Origin: Zoroaster sp. YZ-2022
Lineage: Eukaryota; Echinodermata; Asteroidea; Forcipulatida; Zoroasteridae
NCBI GenBank assembly: GCA_029582265.1
Contig: CM055817.1
Location: 58,901,152 to 58,965,151 of the forward strand
DNA length: 64,000 bases
Direction of reading: 5' to 3'
The number at the start of each line of letters is the position of its first letter. The stretch's first letter is position 1. The translations under genes were made by a program, and so were the position numbers. Under the pieces are notes generated by a model. That model saw only the letters and a list, made by a program, of their open reading frames with translations. It did no database searches and was not told the DNA's origin. Shown here one piece after another: positions 47,100 to 56,713 of this stretch.

Positions 47100-48222
47100 C
47101 TCTCAATGATTCTTGAAATTTGACGAAAACATTAGGTTATAAGTAAATATGTCATTAGTGCGCCCCCTATCGGTTCTACTTATTAACTCACTGATCCGTG
47201 ATAGATATGGTCCTAAAATACACCTTCCTGTGATCGGATCTTCATTAAAATTAAACTGATTGGTCCATGTTACAAACTCAACATATTCAGCAAATTTCAT
47301 CCGAATCCGGATGAAAACACACACACACACACACACACCCACACAGTCTTGTGCATGGTGTAAACCGAGGACACCGTTTGACATCCTATTGTTCCCCTCT
47401 TTTGTTCCCTTTGTTGTTGGACTTTAACTTTTTGAGGTTTCTCCCATTAGATTTGTACACGAAACATACCGAGGACACCGTGCGCAAACCGAGGACATAT
47501 TGTTCTCTTTAGTTATGTGTCCTCGGTTTACACCATAAACACGTACACACACACACACACACACTATAGACACCTTCGGTGGCGGAGGTAATTAACAATA
47601 AGCTGCAATGAATATATATGTGTATTAACCTTCACATGATTGTTATCCATATCTGTTACCTACCAAAGAATTGACTACTGAAGAAATTCAAATCTGGTAT
47701 TATTATGCATAAACCGTAGACGTCACCAGGACTTAAACGGCGTTCGTATTTGTGGCGTGTTCTCCCGAAATCAGACACTTTTGGGCAGGTTATCAAAATT
47801 GAGTTAGTTATTGATTATGAAAGTAGAGATCCTCAGCTTTACAATGATACCTTTTTTTTAAACTGGACTCCCCAAAGCGGAGTTACGTAATTTTTAGGTT
47901 TGTCTTTACGAAAATTACAAACGGAGATAATCGACTTTAAAGTTATAATTATTTCATTTGGTATGTTTTAAGTAATTAACTTCTTACAAAGATACTTCTG
48001 TTCTGTTATAAACATTATAAATATTGATAATTTACAAGAAACTCAAATTCCACAAAAAACACCCCCATCAGGCATATTTTTGCCCGTTTCTCAGTTCCGA
48101 GCTCTGCCCAAAAGTGTCTAATTTTGGGAGAACACCTCACATTTTATCAGTAATAAATATACTCATCAACAAGACAATCTCTTTCCCAAAATTAAATCCA
48201 TAAAAAGAGGTTCATTCACTCA
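47100..48222. other. Gene B intron with AC repeats and two inverted-repeat elements
   Basis: (AC)n runs lie at about 47312-47340 and 47547-47565. TGGTGTAAACCGAGGACAC (47359-47377) returns inverted at about 47517-47535. A second element at about 47757-48136 has inverted ends GTGTTCTCCCGAAATCAGAC and its imperfect complement. No exon was seen. Confidence 0.7.
47757..48136. mobile_element. MITE-like element with about 31-bp inverted ends
   Basis: The ends AGACACTTTTGGGCA and TGCCCAAAAGTGTCT mark the arms. The 320-bp interior is AT-rich and non-coding. Confidence 0.7.
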
Positions 48223-48223
48223 C

Positions 48224-48295
48224 ATGGATTCCAAATTTTTAAGTCCGGAGAAAGAGTCCGCCTCAAGATCCTTTATTCGGTTCCTGGAGATGTCC
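48224..48295 (-). CDS. Gene B exon: one LRR (72 nt)
   Basis: A 72-nt exon, phase 2, acceptor after ATTGAAG (a poor match, TTGAAG) and donor GTGAGTG. It encodes DISRNRIKDLEADSFSGLKN and LESM, a canonical LRR (D-I-S-x-N-x-I ... F-x-G-L-x-x-L). Its frame fits the exons on both sides. A 33-bp minisatellite starts about 45 bases upstream in the intron. Confidence 0.85.
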
Positions 48296-48338
48296 CTTCA
48301 ATACACAAATCAATGTATATGAAGATAAGTAGGATTTG

Positions 48339-48615
48339 AATGGTGTAAGATCAGTAAGAGGAAGGTTTGTATATGGTGTAAGATCAGCAAGAGGAAGGTT
48401 TGTATATGGTGTAAGATCATTAAGAGGAAGCTTTGTATATGGTGTAAGATCAGTAAGAGGAAGGTTTGTATATGGTGTAAGATCAGTAAGAGGAAGGTTT
48501 GTATATGGTGTAAGATCAGTAAGAGCAAGGTTTGTATATGGTGTAAGATCAGTAAGAGGAAGGTTTGTATATGGTGTAAGATCAGTAAGAGGAAGGTTTG
48601 TATATGGTGTAAGAT
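48339..48615. repeat. 33-bp minisatellite, about 8.3 copies, in gene B intron
   Basis: The unit GGTGTAAGATCAGTAAGAGG plus AAGGTTTGTATAT is repeated every 33 bases with few differences. Since 33 is divisible by three, it is open in several frames (VRSVRGRFVYG on plus, DLTPYTNLPLT on minus) without being a gene. Splicing in the LRR phase does not include it. Confidence 0.95.
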
Positions 48616-48891
48616 TAGTAATATCTCTATGGATTTGTAATAATGTTTGTTTTTGGTTTGAGAAGAACCGATAGTTTGAAAACTCGATCAGTATTGTCTT
48701 AAGGATCACATAATATTCTTCGAGATGTCCCTCCAACAACAAAAGTCTAAATATATTAAGATGGTGTTCACTTTTTACAGAGTTTTGAAATGCAATAAAT
48801 ATTATTCTTTTGGTGATGACCAATTCTTTTTGAATGACCATAACGTTATATTATAATGTAATCCTTGCCCTTTTGTATTTGTTTTACTTAC

Positions 48892-48963
48892 AAAAATGTT
48901 AGTTTGCTAAGATCAACGAATGTCCCAGGACGTAGTTGACTGATTTCATTACCAGCCAACGAC
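48892..48963 (-). CDS. Gene B exon: one LRR (72 nt)
   Basis: A 72-nt exon with acceptor AACTTAG and donor GTAAGT, phase 2. It encodes SLAGNEISQLRPGTFVDLSK and LTFL, a textbook 24-residue LRR with N at the strand turn and P-G-T-F at the helix start. It is preceded and followed in frame by the other LRR exons. Confidence 0.88.
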
Positions 48964-49428
48964 CTAAGTTAAATAAGCAGGAAAAGTAAGCAAAAATAGA
49001 TGCGTAGATATCTGAAACTTTATGTATTATTATCAAATTAAAAATACACTGTACCTGGAGTGATAACAATGTATACATCGCTTTAATTATAAAACAGTTA
49101 GCAAGTGCCACCATGCAGTATATTTAAAATTGTTGTAAAAATGAAAAGCATTGTCAGATCTAGAGGGGGACAGTGCCCGCTTTATGTTATCATATCACTC
49201 ATAAAATTTACTTCAGGTTTAAACCATTTGTAAAATGACATAATTAACTGTACTAACATAATGTCACCTCTGACATAAATATTTTAATGGTTTATACTAC
49301 TATCAACCTTACACCAATTATAATGTTCATGTAAATCAGTGATCATTTATGTTTTTCGACAGTGTCAATAGTGTTTTGGGGCTTTAATTCAATAATTCTC
49401 GTTTATAGAAACGGTATTATAAACTTAC

Positions 49429-49506
49429 AGTGCATTAAGTAACAGGAATCCTTTGAATAGACCAGCATTGAGGACACTCATACTTGCTCCTGATCCTGAA
49501 AGTGTA
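49429..49506 (-). CDS. Gene B exon: first LRR (78 nt)
   Basis: A 78-nt exon. Using acceptor ATGCTTAG gives phase 2 and the open frame TLSGSGASMSVLNAGLFKGF, LLLNAL. A nearer TTTCAG acceptor would give a stop, so the upstream AG is preferred. It is two residues longer than the other LRRs, as first repeats often are. Donor GTAAGTTT. Confidence 0.72.
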
Positions 49507-50039
49507 CTAAGCATTGATAACAATATCATTATGATGGAGACTCATACGCTTGCATTTATATTGAAATTAATTCACCATTGAGACTTTAACAGATGACAAT
49601 TCAATTTCAATATTTATTCGAAATTAGTATTTATGAAAGCAACATTGTGTTCAATGCTTAAGATTACAGGCATACATACATACAAGCTGAAAATGATATT
49701 TATCTAGTGAATAAATTTGAATACATTTTGAAAGTAACTTAATAAAAACAGCATTGCTGTTTAAGTCTAAGATGTCGCTGGCTACAAATGTTTAAAGCTA
49801 GACCTGTTAGTTTCCTTTAAGGTACGACAAAAACGTGACTTTTCGAAAAGCTTCACCAACAATAAATGATTTAGGCCTATCAGTCAATATTTGGGTTTTC
49901 GAGAAGAGTATTTGAACTGAAAAATCGAATCAGCTTAAAATAGCATATATGACGTAAGTTTAATAACTTTATTGTTATTACTCCAAAATGTTCAAATAGA
50001 CATAATTTGTTTAATTATAAATATTAAGTTGTATCTTAC

Positions 50040-50160
50040 AGCTTCTTCGTGATCTTCACGATGCTTGAAACAGTTCCTTCGTTCCAGTCATTCTCACAAT
50101 TCACATTTAGATGGCTGTCACCATCGTACTGGCAACTACATTCATTAGGGCACCGGCGAT
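50040..50160 (-). CDS. Gene B exon: LRR N-terminal cap
   Basis: A 121-nt exon, acceptor AATATAG, donor GTAAGA, phase 1 in and phase 2 out. It encodes RRCPNECSCQYDGDSHLNVN and CENDWNEGTVSSIVKITKKL. The CPxxCxC...C pattern is the LRR N-terminal cap and the end is the first strand. The phase-1 start suggests upstream modules such as LDLa or CUB exons, as in GRL101-type receptors, but none is visible before the Polinton at 51.3 kb. Confidence 0.82.
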
Positions 50161-50340
50161 CTATATTAAGAAAGAGAAAACTATAATATTATTTCCTAAC
50201 CACGCTGCTGCCATCTTTGTCTGATTCCCTGACTAAAGGCATTTATCATAACACTAATTTTGGGTACGTGTAAGGTGCCAGCCTATATTACACCATCCTC
50301 AGTTTATTTCTCATATTTCTTACTTAGCGACAGTAGAGAA

Positions 50341-50490
50341 AAACAAGTTGCCCGAAATTGGTTCTCCCTTGAACCTTTCTCACTTAACGAAGGTTGAGAT
50401 ACGAGTTGTGCGATACGGTTCTTTTCAGAACCTGTACCTCAGCTTCACGTTAGTTGAGATAAACACATGGTGTTACCGCAAACCGAAACC
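50341..50490. repeat. Terminal-repeat-like sequence, inverted copy of 20.44-20.60 kb
   Basis: GGTTCTCCCTTGAACC, TTAACGAAGGTTGAGAT and AACACATGGTGTTACCGCAA match the 20435-20605 repeat in reverse complement. Confidence 0.6.
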
Positions 50491-50803
50491 GACATCCTCA
50501 GTTTGTTTTCATACACTTGTATGGAAGAAAAATAATAAGAGCTTTATTCGTCGATCCCACTGCTCTCTTCCCTGGAACTTCGGGACGACTTCAATATCTA
50601 CAACCACTTGGCTATTTAAATAAGTTTATGAGTCTGATACACGACTATTAAGAAGAATGTGTGCTGCAGTAGGGAGGCCGAGACTAGGCCAACCGACTTT
50701 CGAATCCTATACGCACTACATGTACATAATTATAGATAAGCCTATGTCATAATTTGGCATTCTTTCTCAATAAAATGAATCATAAAAACATTTGAAGTTT
50801 TAA

Positions 50804-51145
50804 CCCTATCAAGCCTTAGCTTTTTTTCGTTCTCAGACCTGGGTGAAGGGCTCATTGTGGTCACGTATTTTCTGTATTCTTCAACCGATTTTCATGAAAA
50901 TTCGTCGACATGTTCGGTTTGACATGATCTATCGAATGAGGTCATGAGGCCATCAGAAATTTAGCATTTAAAAAAAAATTGGAAATTCACTTGGCTCTGT
51001 TCAAAATAAATGGATGTTATGGCAACCACGAACACCTATAGGCCCTATGTTTGCTTGATTTCAGCTTGATCGAATATAGCGTTCTGGAGATATTGATACA
51101 CATTTCGCAGGTGGCACACTGTTCCCCCTCCCTGGCCTGATAGGG
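50804..51145. mobile_element. Short TTAA-flanked piggyBac-type element
   Basis: TTAA at 50800-50803 and 51146-51149 flank CCCTATCAAGCC and GGCCTGATAGGG, the same ends as the 20935-22040 element. ATCGAATGAGGTCATGA is shared internally. It is about 0.34 kb, an internal-deletion derivative. Confidence 0.8.
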
Positions 51146-51414
51146 TTAAACAAAATATAACTAGAAAAGCACTCTTAGAGCGCATAACTCCGCCAAGTAG
51201 AGCTTTTTCAGAGAAAAAAGTTCCTAGAAATCGTCAATCCCTATTTGATGCTGTACACGTAGATAAATTTTGTAAAAAAAAAAAAATTAAAAATCCCCAG
51301 GACTTGAATCAGGGAGTAGTATATACAATGGGGGTTCTGGCGCACTTTGACCTTTGACCCCCCAATCGAGCCAAAACAGCTCCCAACCCCATCCCCGCCC
51401 CTTTAGAGATACGC

Positions 51415-51723
51415 ATGACAGCTGTATACTTGAGGTATTTACATCGCAACATGAAGGGCTATAATATTTGCGACTGGACAAAAGATGGTGAACGAGCTCT
51501 TTGTGGAAAGAGCTGTTGCGGCACTTACTGTAAGGTTTACCTGTTTAAGATCCGCCAAGGCAGTAAGATTCCGGTACCATGTAAATCTTGTGAAAAGGGC
51601 GTACAGAGTGATATACCACTATGCCGCGCCTGTGGCCGAGATAAGGTTCGGCACCAGCATATAGCTTTAGAGAAGAGGGCTAGGCATCGGTTCTCGTTGG
51701 TGCTGGCTCAGCTTCTCTTGTAG
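51415..51723 (+). CDS. Small Cys-rich (zinc-ribbon-like) Polinton protein
   Basis: A 102-residue ORF just upstream of the polymerase, same strand, ending 52 bases before its ATG. Four CxxC-like pairs (CGKSCCGTYC, CKSCEKG, CRACGRD) suggest zinc binding, followed by a basic helix RARHRFSLVLAQLLL. Translation could also start at the ATG at 51451 (MKGYNICDWTKDG). Small zinc-ribbon proteins next to PolB are known in several Polintons. The function is unknown; a role in transcription or replication is inference. The ORF is complete. Confidence 0.65.
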   Translation: MTAVYLRYLHRNMKGYNICDWTKDGERALCGKSCCGTYCKVYLFKIRQGSKIPVPCKSCEKGVQSDIPLCRACGRDKVRHQHIALEKRARHRFSLVLAQLLL

Positions 51724-51775
51724 TTCGAACTCCTATTAGAGAGTGGTGGTGTAAGCTGAGTACTCAGCTGACAAC

Positions 51776-54700
51776 ATGACTACAATGGATGAATACATTG
51801 ACCAGCTGCTGGCTGAAATGCAAACGCCGGAGCTAGTCCAGAGTGTTGTTCACAACATCTTGGATGAGCCCATTTCTGAAGCAGTTAAGGAGCGCTTACT
51901 CAAGCCTCTACTTCCAAAGAAATACCGGCCTTTCCCCCCTCCTCGCAAAGTTAAGGAGAGGAAAAGGAAGGCCATAGAGGAGGAGTTTGACCCAGTTCCT
52001 ATCTCCAAAACTTTCCGAACTATCCAGGACTACCAAAAGGAGATCCTAGACCTGTTCAATGAAGCAAGCAAAAATGAAAAGACGGATAAGCTCGCCTTCC
52101 GCCAAACCCCATGGGCAATAGGGAAATTCCTGCGGGGATGGCAGATGAATGTCCCCCAGGGGCATCCCCTCAGTGCAGACCCAAGAGCTTTCCTCGATGA
52201 TGTGCGACCCCAGATCCACAAAAAACTCACTGAGGAGGTCGCTGCTCTCAGGGGGGCAAAATTCCAGCTCGCCCTCAAGGTCCAGCTTCGGAAGGATAGC
52301 CCGGATGGTACTGAGGAGTACACCGATCCTGTGCTCCGCCACAAGCAGGAGGCCCTTCTCCAGGCCAGTGAGATCAACGAGGCACTAGACAAGGCCTTCC
52401 CTTACATCCTGGAGCTGCTCGAAAAGTGGACGCAGAGAGGCTCAGGATGGGCTGTTAATAGAGTGGAGACTCTATGGCTGGACATCGCCAGATATCAGCC
52501 CCTGAGAGGAGGCTCTTATATTCCACTGCCCGCAGCTTTGAAGAACAAGAAAGCAGTGGTGAACGTGACAAATAAGGATGACCACTGTCTCCGATGGGCA
52601 CTCCTATCAGCCCTATTTCCAGCCGCCAAAGACCCGCAGAGGCCCACCAAGTACCCCATCCAAGACGGCCTTGATTTCACAGGGATTGATGCCCCCACAC
52701 CCATCTCTCAGATTCCAAAGGCTGAAAGACAGAACAACCTAGCCATCAATGTCTTTGGATGGGACAAAGGTGTAATTGTCTACCAGCTCAGCAAGCAGCC
52801 ACATGATACCCCTAGAACCAACCTGCTGCTAATCGAGAAGGCAGGAAAATTTCACTATACCTGGGTGAAGGATCTCAACCGCCTTCTGTATGACCAGTCT
52901 AAGCACCGAGAGTGTAAGCACTTCTGCGAGCGCTGTCTTCACGGCTACACCAGAGAAGACTTGCTGGAGGCCCACAAGCCAGAGTGCCGCGGGATCGGGC
53001 AAACGGCGGTGAGGGTAGAGATGCCGGAAGAGGGCAAAAACAAGCTCGCCTTCCAGAACCACCACAAACAGCTGCCGACCCCTTTCATCATCTACGCCGA
53101 CTTTGAGGCCCTCGTAACCAAAGTCGAGGGCCCCGAGCTCGACCCAACGAAGAGCAACACTCAGAAGATACAGCAGCATGAGGCATGTAGCTACTGTTAC
53201 ATAGTTGTCCGTTGTGACGGCCAGACACAACCACCTGTGGAATACAGAGGCCCCAATGCGGCAGACCATTTCCTCAGAGCGCTCCAGGTAGAAGAGCGCA
53301 AGATCAAGGCAGAACTGTCAAGTCCAATGGCCATGCGAATGACCCGAGGGGACTGGGAGTCCTACAACAACGCGACCACCTGTCATGTGTGTGAGAAGCC
53401 CCTAGAGGGCGATAGTGTCCGGGATCACTGCCACATCACCGGAACATACAGAGGGGCAGCCCACAATGCCTGTAACCTCAAATTGAGGCTGAACCCGAAG
53501 ACCACGACTATACCAGTTGTCTTCCATAACCTGCGGGGCTATGACTCCCATCTGCTCATGCGGGCGATCTCGAAGGTGGAGGGGAAGGTCTCATGCATCC
53601 CCAACAACACGGAGAAATACATCTCCTTCTCTCTCGGACAGCTCCGCTTCATCGACAGTGCGCAGTTCCTGCTAGCCTCGTTGGACAAGCTCGTGGCAGC
53701 CAACGAGCCCGAGGCATTCCGTATTACAACCCAGTTTGTGCCCAACAGGGAAAGGCGCGAGCTGCTGCAGCGCAAGGGCATCTACCCATACGAGTACATG
53801 GACTCCTGGGAGCGGTTTGCCGAGCCTGTGCTCCCACCAAAAGAGGCCTTCTACAGCAAACTCTCAGACGAACACATCAGCGTGGAAGATTATGCCCACG
53901 CCCGAAAGGTCTGGGAGGCCTTTAACTGCCGCAACATGGGGGACTACAGTGACCTCTACTGTCGCACCGACGTCCTACTCCTGGCAGACGTCTTTGAGAC
54001 CTTCCGGAAGACCTGCTTGCGGCAGTATGGATTAGACCCAGCGCACTACTACACCAGCCCTGGCCTCTCTTGGGATGCGCTGCTCAAGAAAACAGGAGTA
54101 GAACTCGAGCTACTCACGGACTACGACCAGCACCTCTTCATTGAGAAGGGGATGCGCGGCGGGATCTCCATGGTCTCGAGGAGGTACGCGAAAGCGAACA
54201 TGCCCCTGGTCGAGGGATATGACTCTTCCAAAGAACATAGCCACATCCTCTACCTCGACGCTAACAACCTATACGGCTGGGCGATGAGCCAGCCCCTGCC
54301 TACAGGTGGCTTCAAGTGGGTAGAGGACTGCGATGGGCTCGCCACAAGCATAGCAGAGCACCCGGCAGACAGTCCCAATGGCTTTATCCTAGAGGTAGAC
54401 CTGGAGTACCCAGAAGAGCTCCACGAGGAGCATAATGCTTATCCGCTGGCCCCGGAGTGCATGGTGGTCCAGAAAGAGTGGATGTCGGAGTATCAGCACA
54501 GCCTTCTTGGCGTTGGGGTGGCGCCTACTGAGGTTGAGAAGCTGGTCCCCAACCTTCGCAATAAGGAACGCTACGTGCTCCACTACCGCAACCTACAGCT
54601 CTACCTATCTCTGGGCATGCGCCTGAAGAAGATTCACAGGGCCCTATCCTTCAACCAGAGCCCCTGGATGGAGCCCTACATCAGAACGAACACCGAGCTT

Positions 54701-55591
54701 CGCAAAAAGGCCACCAGCGGCTTCGAGAAGGACCTATACAAGCTCATGAACAACTCTGTATTCGGAAAGACTATGGAGAACCTCCGCAAGCGGGTCAACG
54801 TGAAACTCATCCGCGCCGATGAAGAGGACAGACTCAGGCGCCTTATCGCCAGCCCAGCCTTCGCACGTGCTAATATCTTTGATGATGACCTAGCAGCGAT
54901 TCAGCTCCACAAAAGCCGTCTGGTCCTCAACCGACCCGTGTATGTGGGTATGAGCATCCTCGACCTTTCCAAGCGCCTCATGTATGACTTCTACTACAAC
55001 CAGATGAAGGGTCAGTACGGAGAGCGCTGCCAGCTCCTTTACACCGACACGGATAGCCTTCTTCTTGAGCTCCTGACCGAGGATGTGTATGAGGACATGA
55101 GCAGGCATGCGCATCTTTACGACACGTCCGACTACCCCAAGGAGCACCCACTACACAGCACGACGAACAAGAAGGTCTTGGGTAAGATGAAAGACGAGTG
55201 CGCCGGGCGCCCTATCGCTGAATATGTCGGTCTGCGCCCCAAAATGTACTCAATCCTAGAGGCGGATGGCAAGAACATAAAGAAGGCCAAGGGTGTGAAA
55301 AAGATCGTCGTGAAGAAGCACATTCGCCACGAGCAGTACAAAGAGGCCCTCTTCAGCAAGAAGACCTTTCGCCATGGCATGGATGTGCTGCGGTCTGAGC
55401 GCCATCGCATCTATGGACAGCACCTAAACAAGGTCTCGCTGTCTCCCTTTGACAGTAAGCGCTGGATCGCAGAAAATGGTGTGGACACCCTGGCCTATGG
55501 CCATAAGGACGTGGTTGTTGTGTTGGCCGAAGGTCAGGCACGGGAACAGGCTGAAATGGATGCGTACATCGATGAGATACTAGCGCCGTAG
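51776..55591 (+). CDS. polB: Protein-primed family B DNA polymerase (pPolB) with HNH-like insert
   Basis: An uninterrupted 1271-residue ORF. The exonuclease has ExoI IIYADFEAL (D442, E444), ExoII NLRGYDSHLL near 585, and ExoIII YCRTDVLLLADVF near 725. The polymerase has motif A YLDANNLYGWAMSQ (D828), motif B KLMNNSVFGKT near 990-1000, and motif C YTDTDS (D1091, D1093). Between ExoI and ExoII sits a Cys/His insert CHVCEKPL...RDHCHITGTYRGAAHNACN (536-571). It resembles a recombination endonuclease VII/HNH fold, a known decoration of animal Polinton polymerases. The enzyme would copy element DNA from a protein primer. N- and C-termini share a short motif (MDEYIDQLL, MDAYIDEIL). Its 3' end overlaps the convergent integrase by 12 bases. 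All catalytic residues are kept. Confidence 0.95.
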   Translation: MTTMDEYIDQLLAEMQTPELVQSVVHNILDEPISEAVKERLLKPLLPKKYRPFPPPRKVKERKRKAIEEEFDPVPISKTFRTIQDYQKEILDLFNEASKNEKTDKLAFRQTPWAIGKFLRGWQMNVPQGHPLSADPRAFLDDVRPQIHKKLTEEVAALRGAKFQLALKVQLRKDSPDGTEEYTDPVLRHKQEALLQASEINEALDKAFPYILELLEKWTQRGSGWAVNRVETLWLDIARYQPLRGGSYIPLPAALKNKKAVVNVTNKDDHCLRWALLSALFPAAKDPQRPTKYPIQDGLDFTGIDAPTPISQIPKAERQNNLAINVFGWDKGVIVYQLSKQPHDTPRTNLLLIEKAGKFHYTWVKDLNRLLYDQSKHRECKHFCERCLHGYTREDLLEAHKPECRGIGQTAVRVEMPEEGKNKLAFQNHHKQLPTPFIIYADFEALVTKVEGPELDPTKSNTQKIQQHEACSYCYIVVRCDGQTQPPVEYRGPNAADHFLRALQVEERKIKAELSSPMAMRMTRGDWESYNNATTCHVCEKPLEGDSVRDHCHITGTYRGAAHNACNLKLRLNPKTTTIPVVFHNLRGYDSHLLMRAISKVEGKVSCIPNNTEKYISFSLGQLRFIDSAQFLLASLDKLVAANEPEAFRITTQFVPNRERRELLQRKGIYPYEYMDSWERFAEPVLPPKEAFYSKLSDEHISVEDYAHARKVWEAFNCRNMGDYSDLYCRTDVLLLADVFETFRKTCLRQYGLDPAHYYTSPGLSWDALLKKTGVELELLTDYDQHLFIEKGMRGGISMVSRRYAKANMPLVEGYDSSKEHSHILYLDANNLYGWAMSQPLPTGGFKWVEDCDGLATSIAEHPADSPNGFILEVDLEYPEELHEEHNAYPLAPECMVVQKEWMSEYQHSLLGVGVAPTEVEKLVPNLRNKERYVLHYRNLQLYLSLGMRLKKIHRALSFNQSPWMEPYIRTNTELRKKATSGFEKDLYKLMNNSVFGKTMENLRKRVNVKLIRADEEDRLRRLIASPAFARANIFDDDLAAIQLHKSRLVLNRPVYVGMSILDLSKRLMYDFYYNQMKGQYGERCQLLYTDTDSLLLELLTEDVYEDMSRHAHLYDTSDYPKEHPLHSTTNKKVLGKMKDECAGRPIAEYVGLRPKMYSILEADGKNIKKAKGVKKIVVKKHIRHEQYKEALFSKKTFRHGMDVLRSERHRIYGQHLNKVSLSPFDSKRWIAENGVDTLAYGHKDVVVVLAEGQAREQAEMDAYIDEILAP

Positions 55592-56577
55592 AACCCCATC
55601 CGGCGGCAGCTGGGTATCAGGAGGCACCACGAGGAGCTCTTCCCGGACAAAGCCGCGGGCAGGCCCATCCAGCAAATAGTAGAGAACAGGCTCGTCAGGC
55701 TTGGTGACCGAGCGTCCAGGCCGGTGCACCTGGAGGGACCATACGGGGTCAGTCGCACGACGGCGGCCGCCCTCCAGCTCGCCGGGCTGGTAGAGGTACC
55801 GAACGCCAACACCAGAGGGGAGCTTTTGCTCCTTGAGACCAACAGGCCGGCCAGGAACCTCAGAGGAGGGCTTTTGCGCCACAGTATTTGCCCCGATTGC
55901 GTTTTTAGGCTTCTGGCCTGTCAATCGGGTCGCCTCACCATTCAGAGCCGCAATGACAGCGGGCAGCCGAGCTACCCACTCACTCGACCTCACACCCGAA
56001 GGCAAACGCATCTCCTGGGCGTATTGCTGGCCAAACAACCGCTCAGCCAGGGTCCGGTTGAAGCGCTCTGCAATCCCCTGGTCCCGGTGGACGTCCACAC
56101 GGCCGCGCCTGACAGAAACGCTATGCTTGGCTAGTAGCTGGTTTACTGCGCCCATGAACTCGCGCCCAGGATCAACCTGCAGCAGCTTTGGCCATTTGAG
56201 GGAGCTCCGCCCGTAAATCCTTTCAAGGGCGGCCGCGACCTCCTTGGCCTCCTTCGTGGCCAGGGGCTCTGCCTCTTTATAGCAAGAGGCTGCGTCAACG
56301 ACGGTGAGCGCATATTTGTACGTCTTGCGGCCAACCCTGTCATGGGGCAAGAAGAGCAGGTCGGCCTGGTGGACTTCGTTCGGCACCGTCACGCCAAATT
56401 TTGGACGTGGAATGCGCCTTGGAGGGGGCAGGTAGATCTGCCAGATGGCCTGCCTCTTGAGCCATCCTTTGGCAGCGTCCTCGGAAACCCCGGCCGCTGC
56501 AGCGATTTTTTTATGGCTGCAAGCCCCTTCCAGTAGCCCCTAGGGCTGTAGTAAAGTTTTCGTAGCTTCTTCTCCAT
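55580..56577 (-). pseudogene. int: Polinton retroviral-type integrase, one-base frameshift
   Basis: The start ATG at 56575-56577 opens MEKKLRKLYYSPRGYWKG, the usual N-terminus of these integrases. After a seven-A run (56506-56512 on the minus strand) the family sequence continues in the minus-one frame. From 56392 onward the DDE core is clear: HQADLLFLPHD, then KLLQVDPGREF, then QGIAERFNRTLAERLFGQQY, holding D, D and E. A C-terminal SH3/chromo-like part ends VREELLVVPPD. It would insert the element with 6-bp target duplications. The heptamer A AAA AAA in frame is a canonical minus-one slip site, so programmed frameshifting cannot be excluded; a missing base is simpler. Confidence 0.85.
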
Positions 56578-56713
56578 CGGCTAAACATTCTAACAAATCG
56601 ATCAACCTCTAACCTGCTGTAGCTCAGCGCCACGGAAAATATTGCCCCGGAGGCCCCGGCCCTCCCGACACATACAGCAACGTCTTTGCTCTCCCGACTG
56701 ACAGGAGCTCTAC

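Noticed and set aside
48263..48841. 192-residue repeat protein DLTPYTNLPL
   Set aside because: The frame comes from the 33-bp minisatellite and conflicts with the LRR exon frame next to it.
52030..52392. Antisense ORFs within the DNA polymerase
   Set aside because: GC-rich coding sequence leaves long antisense frames; no motifs were found.
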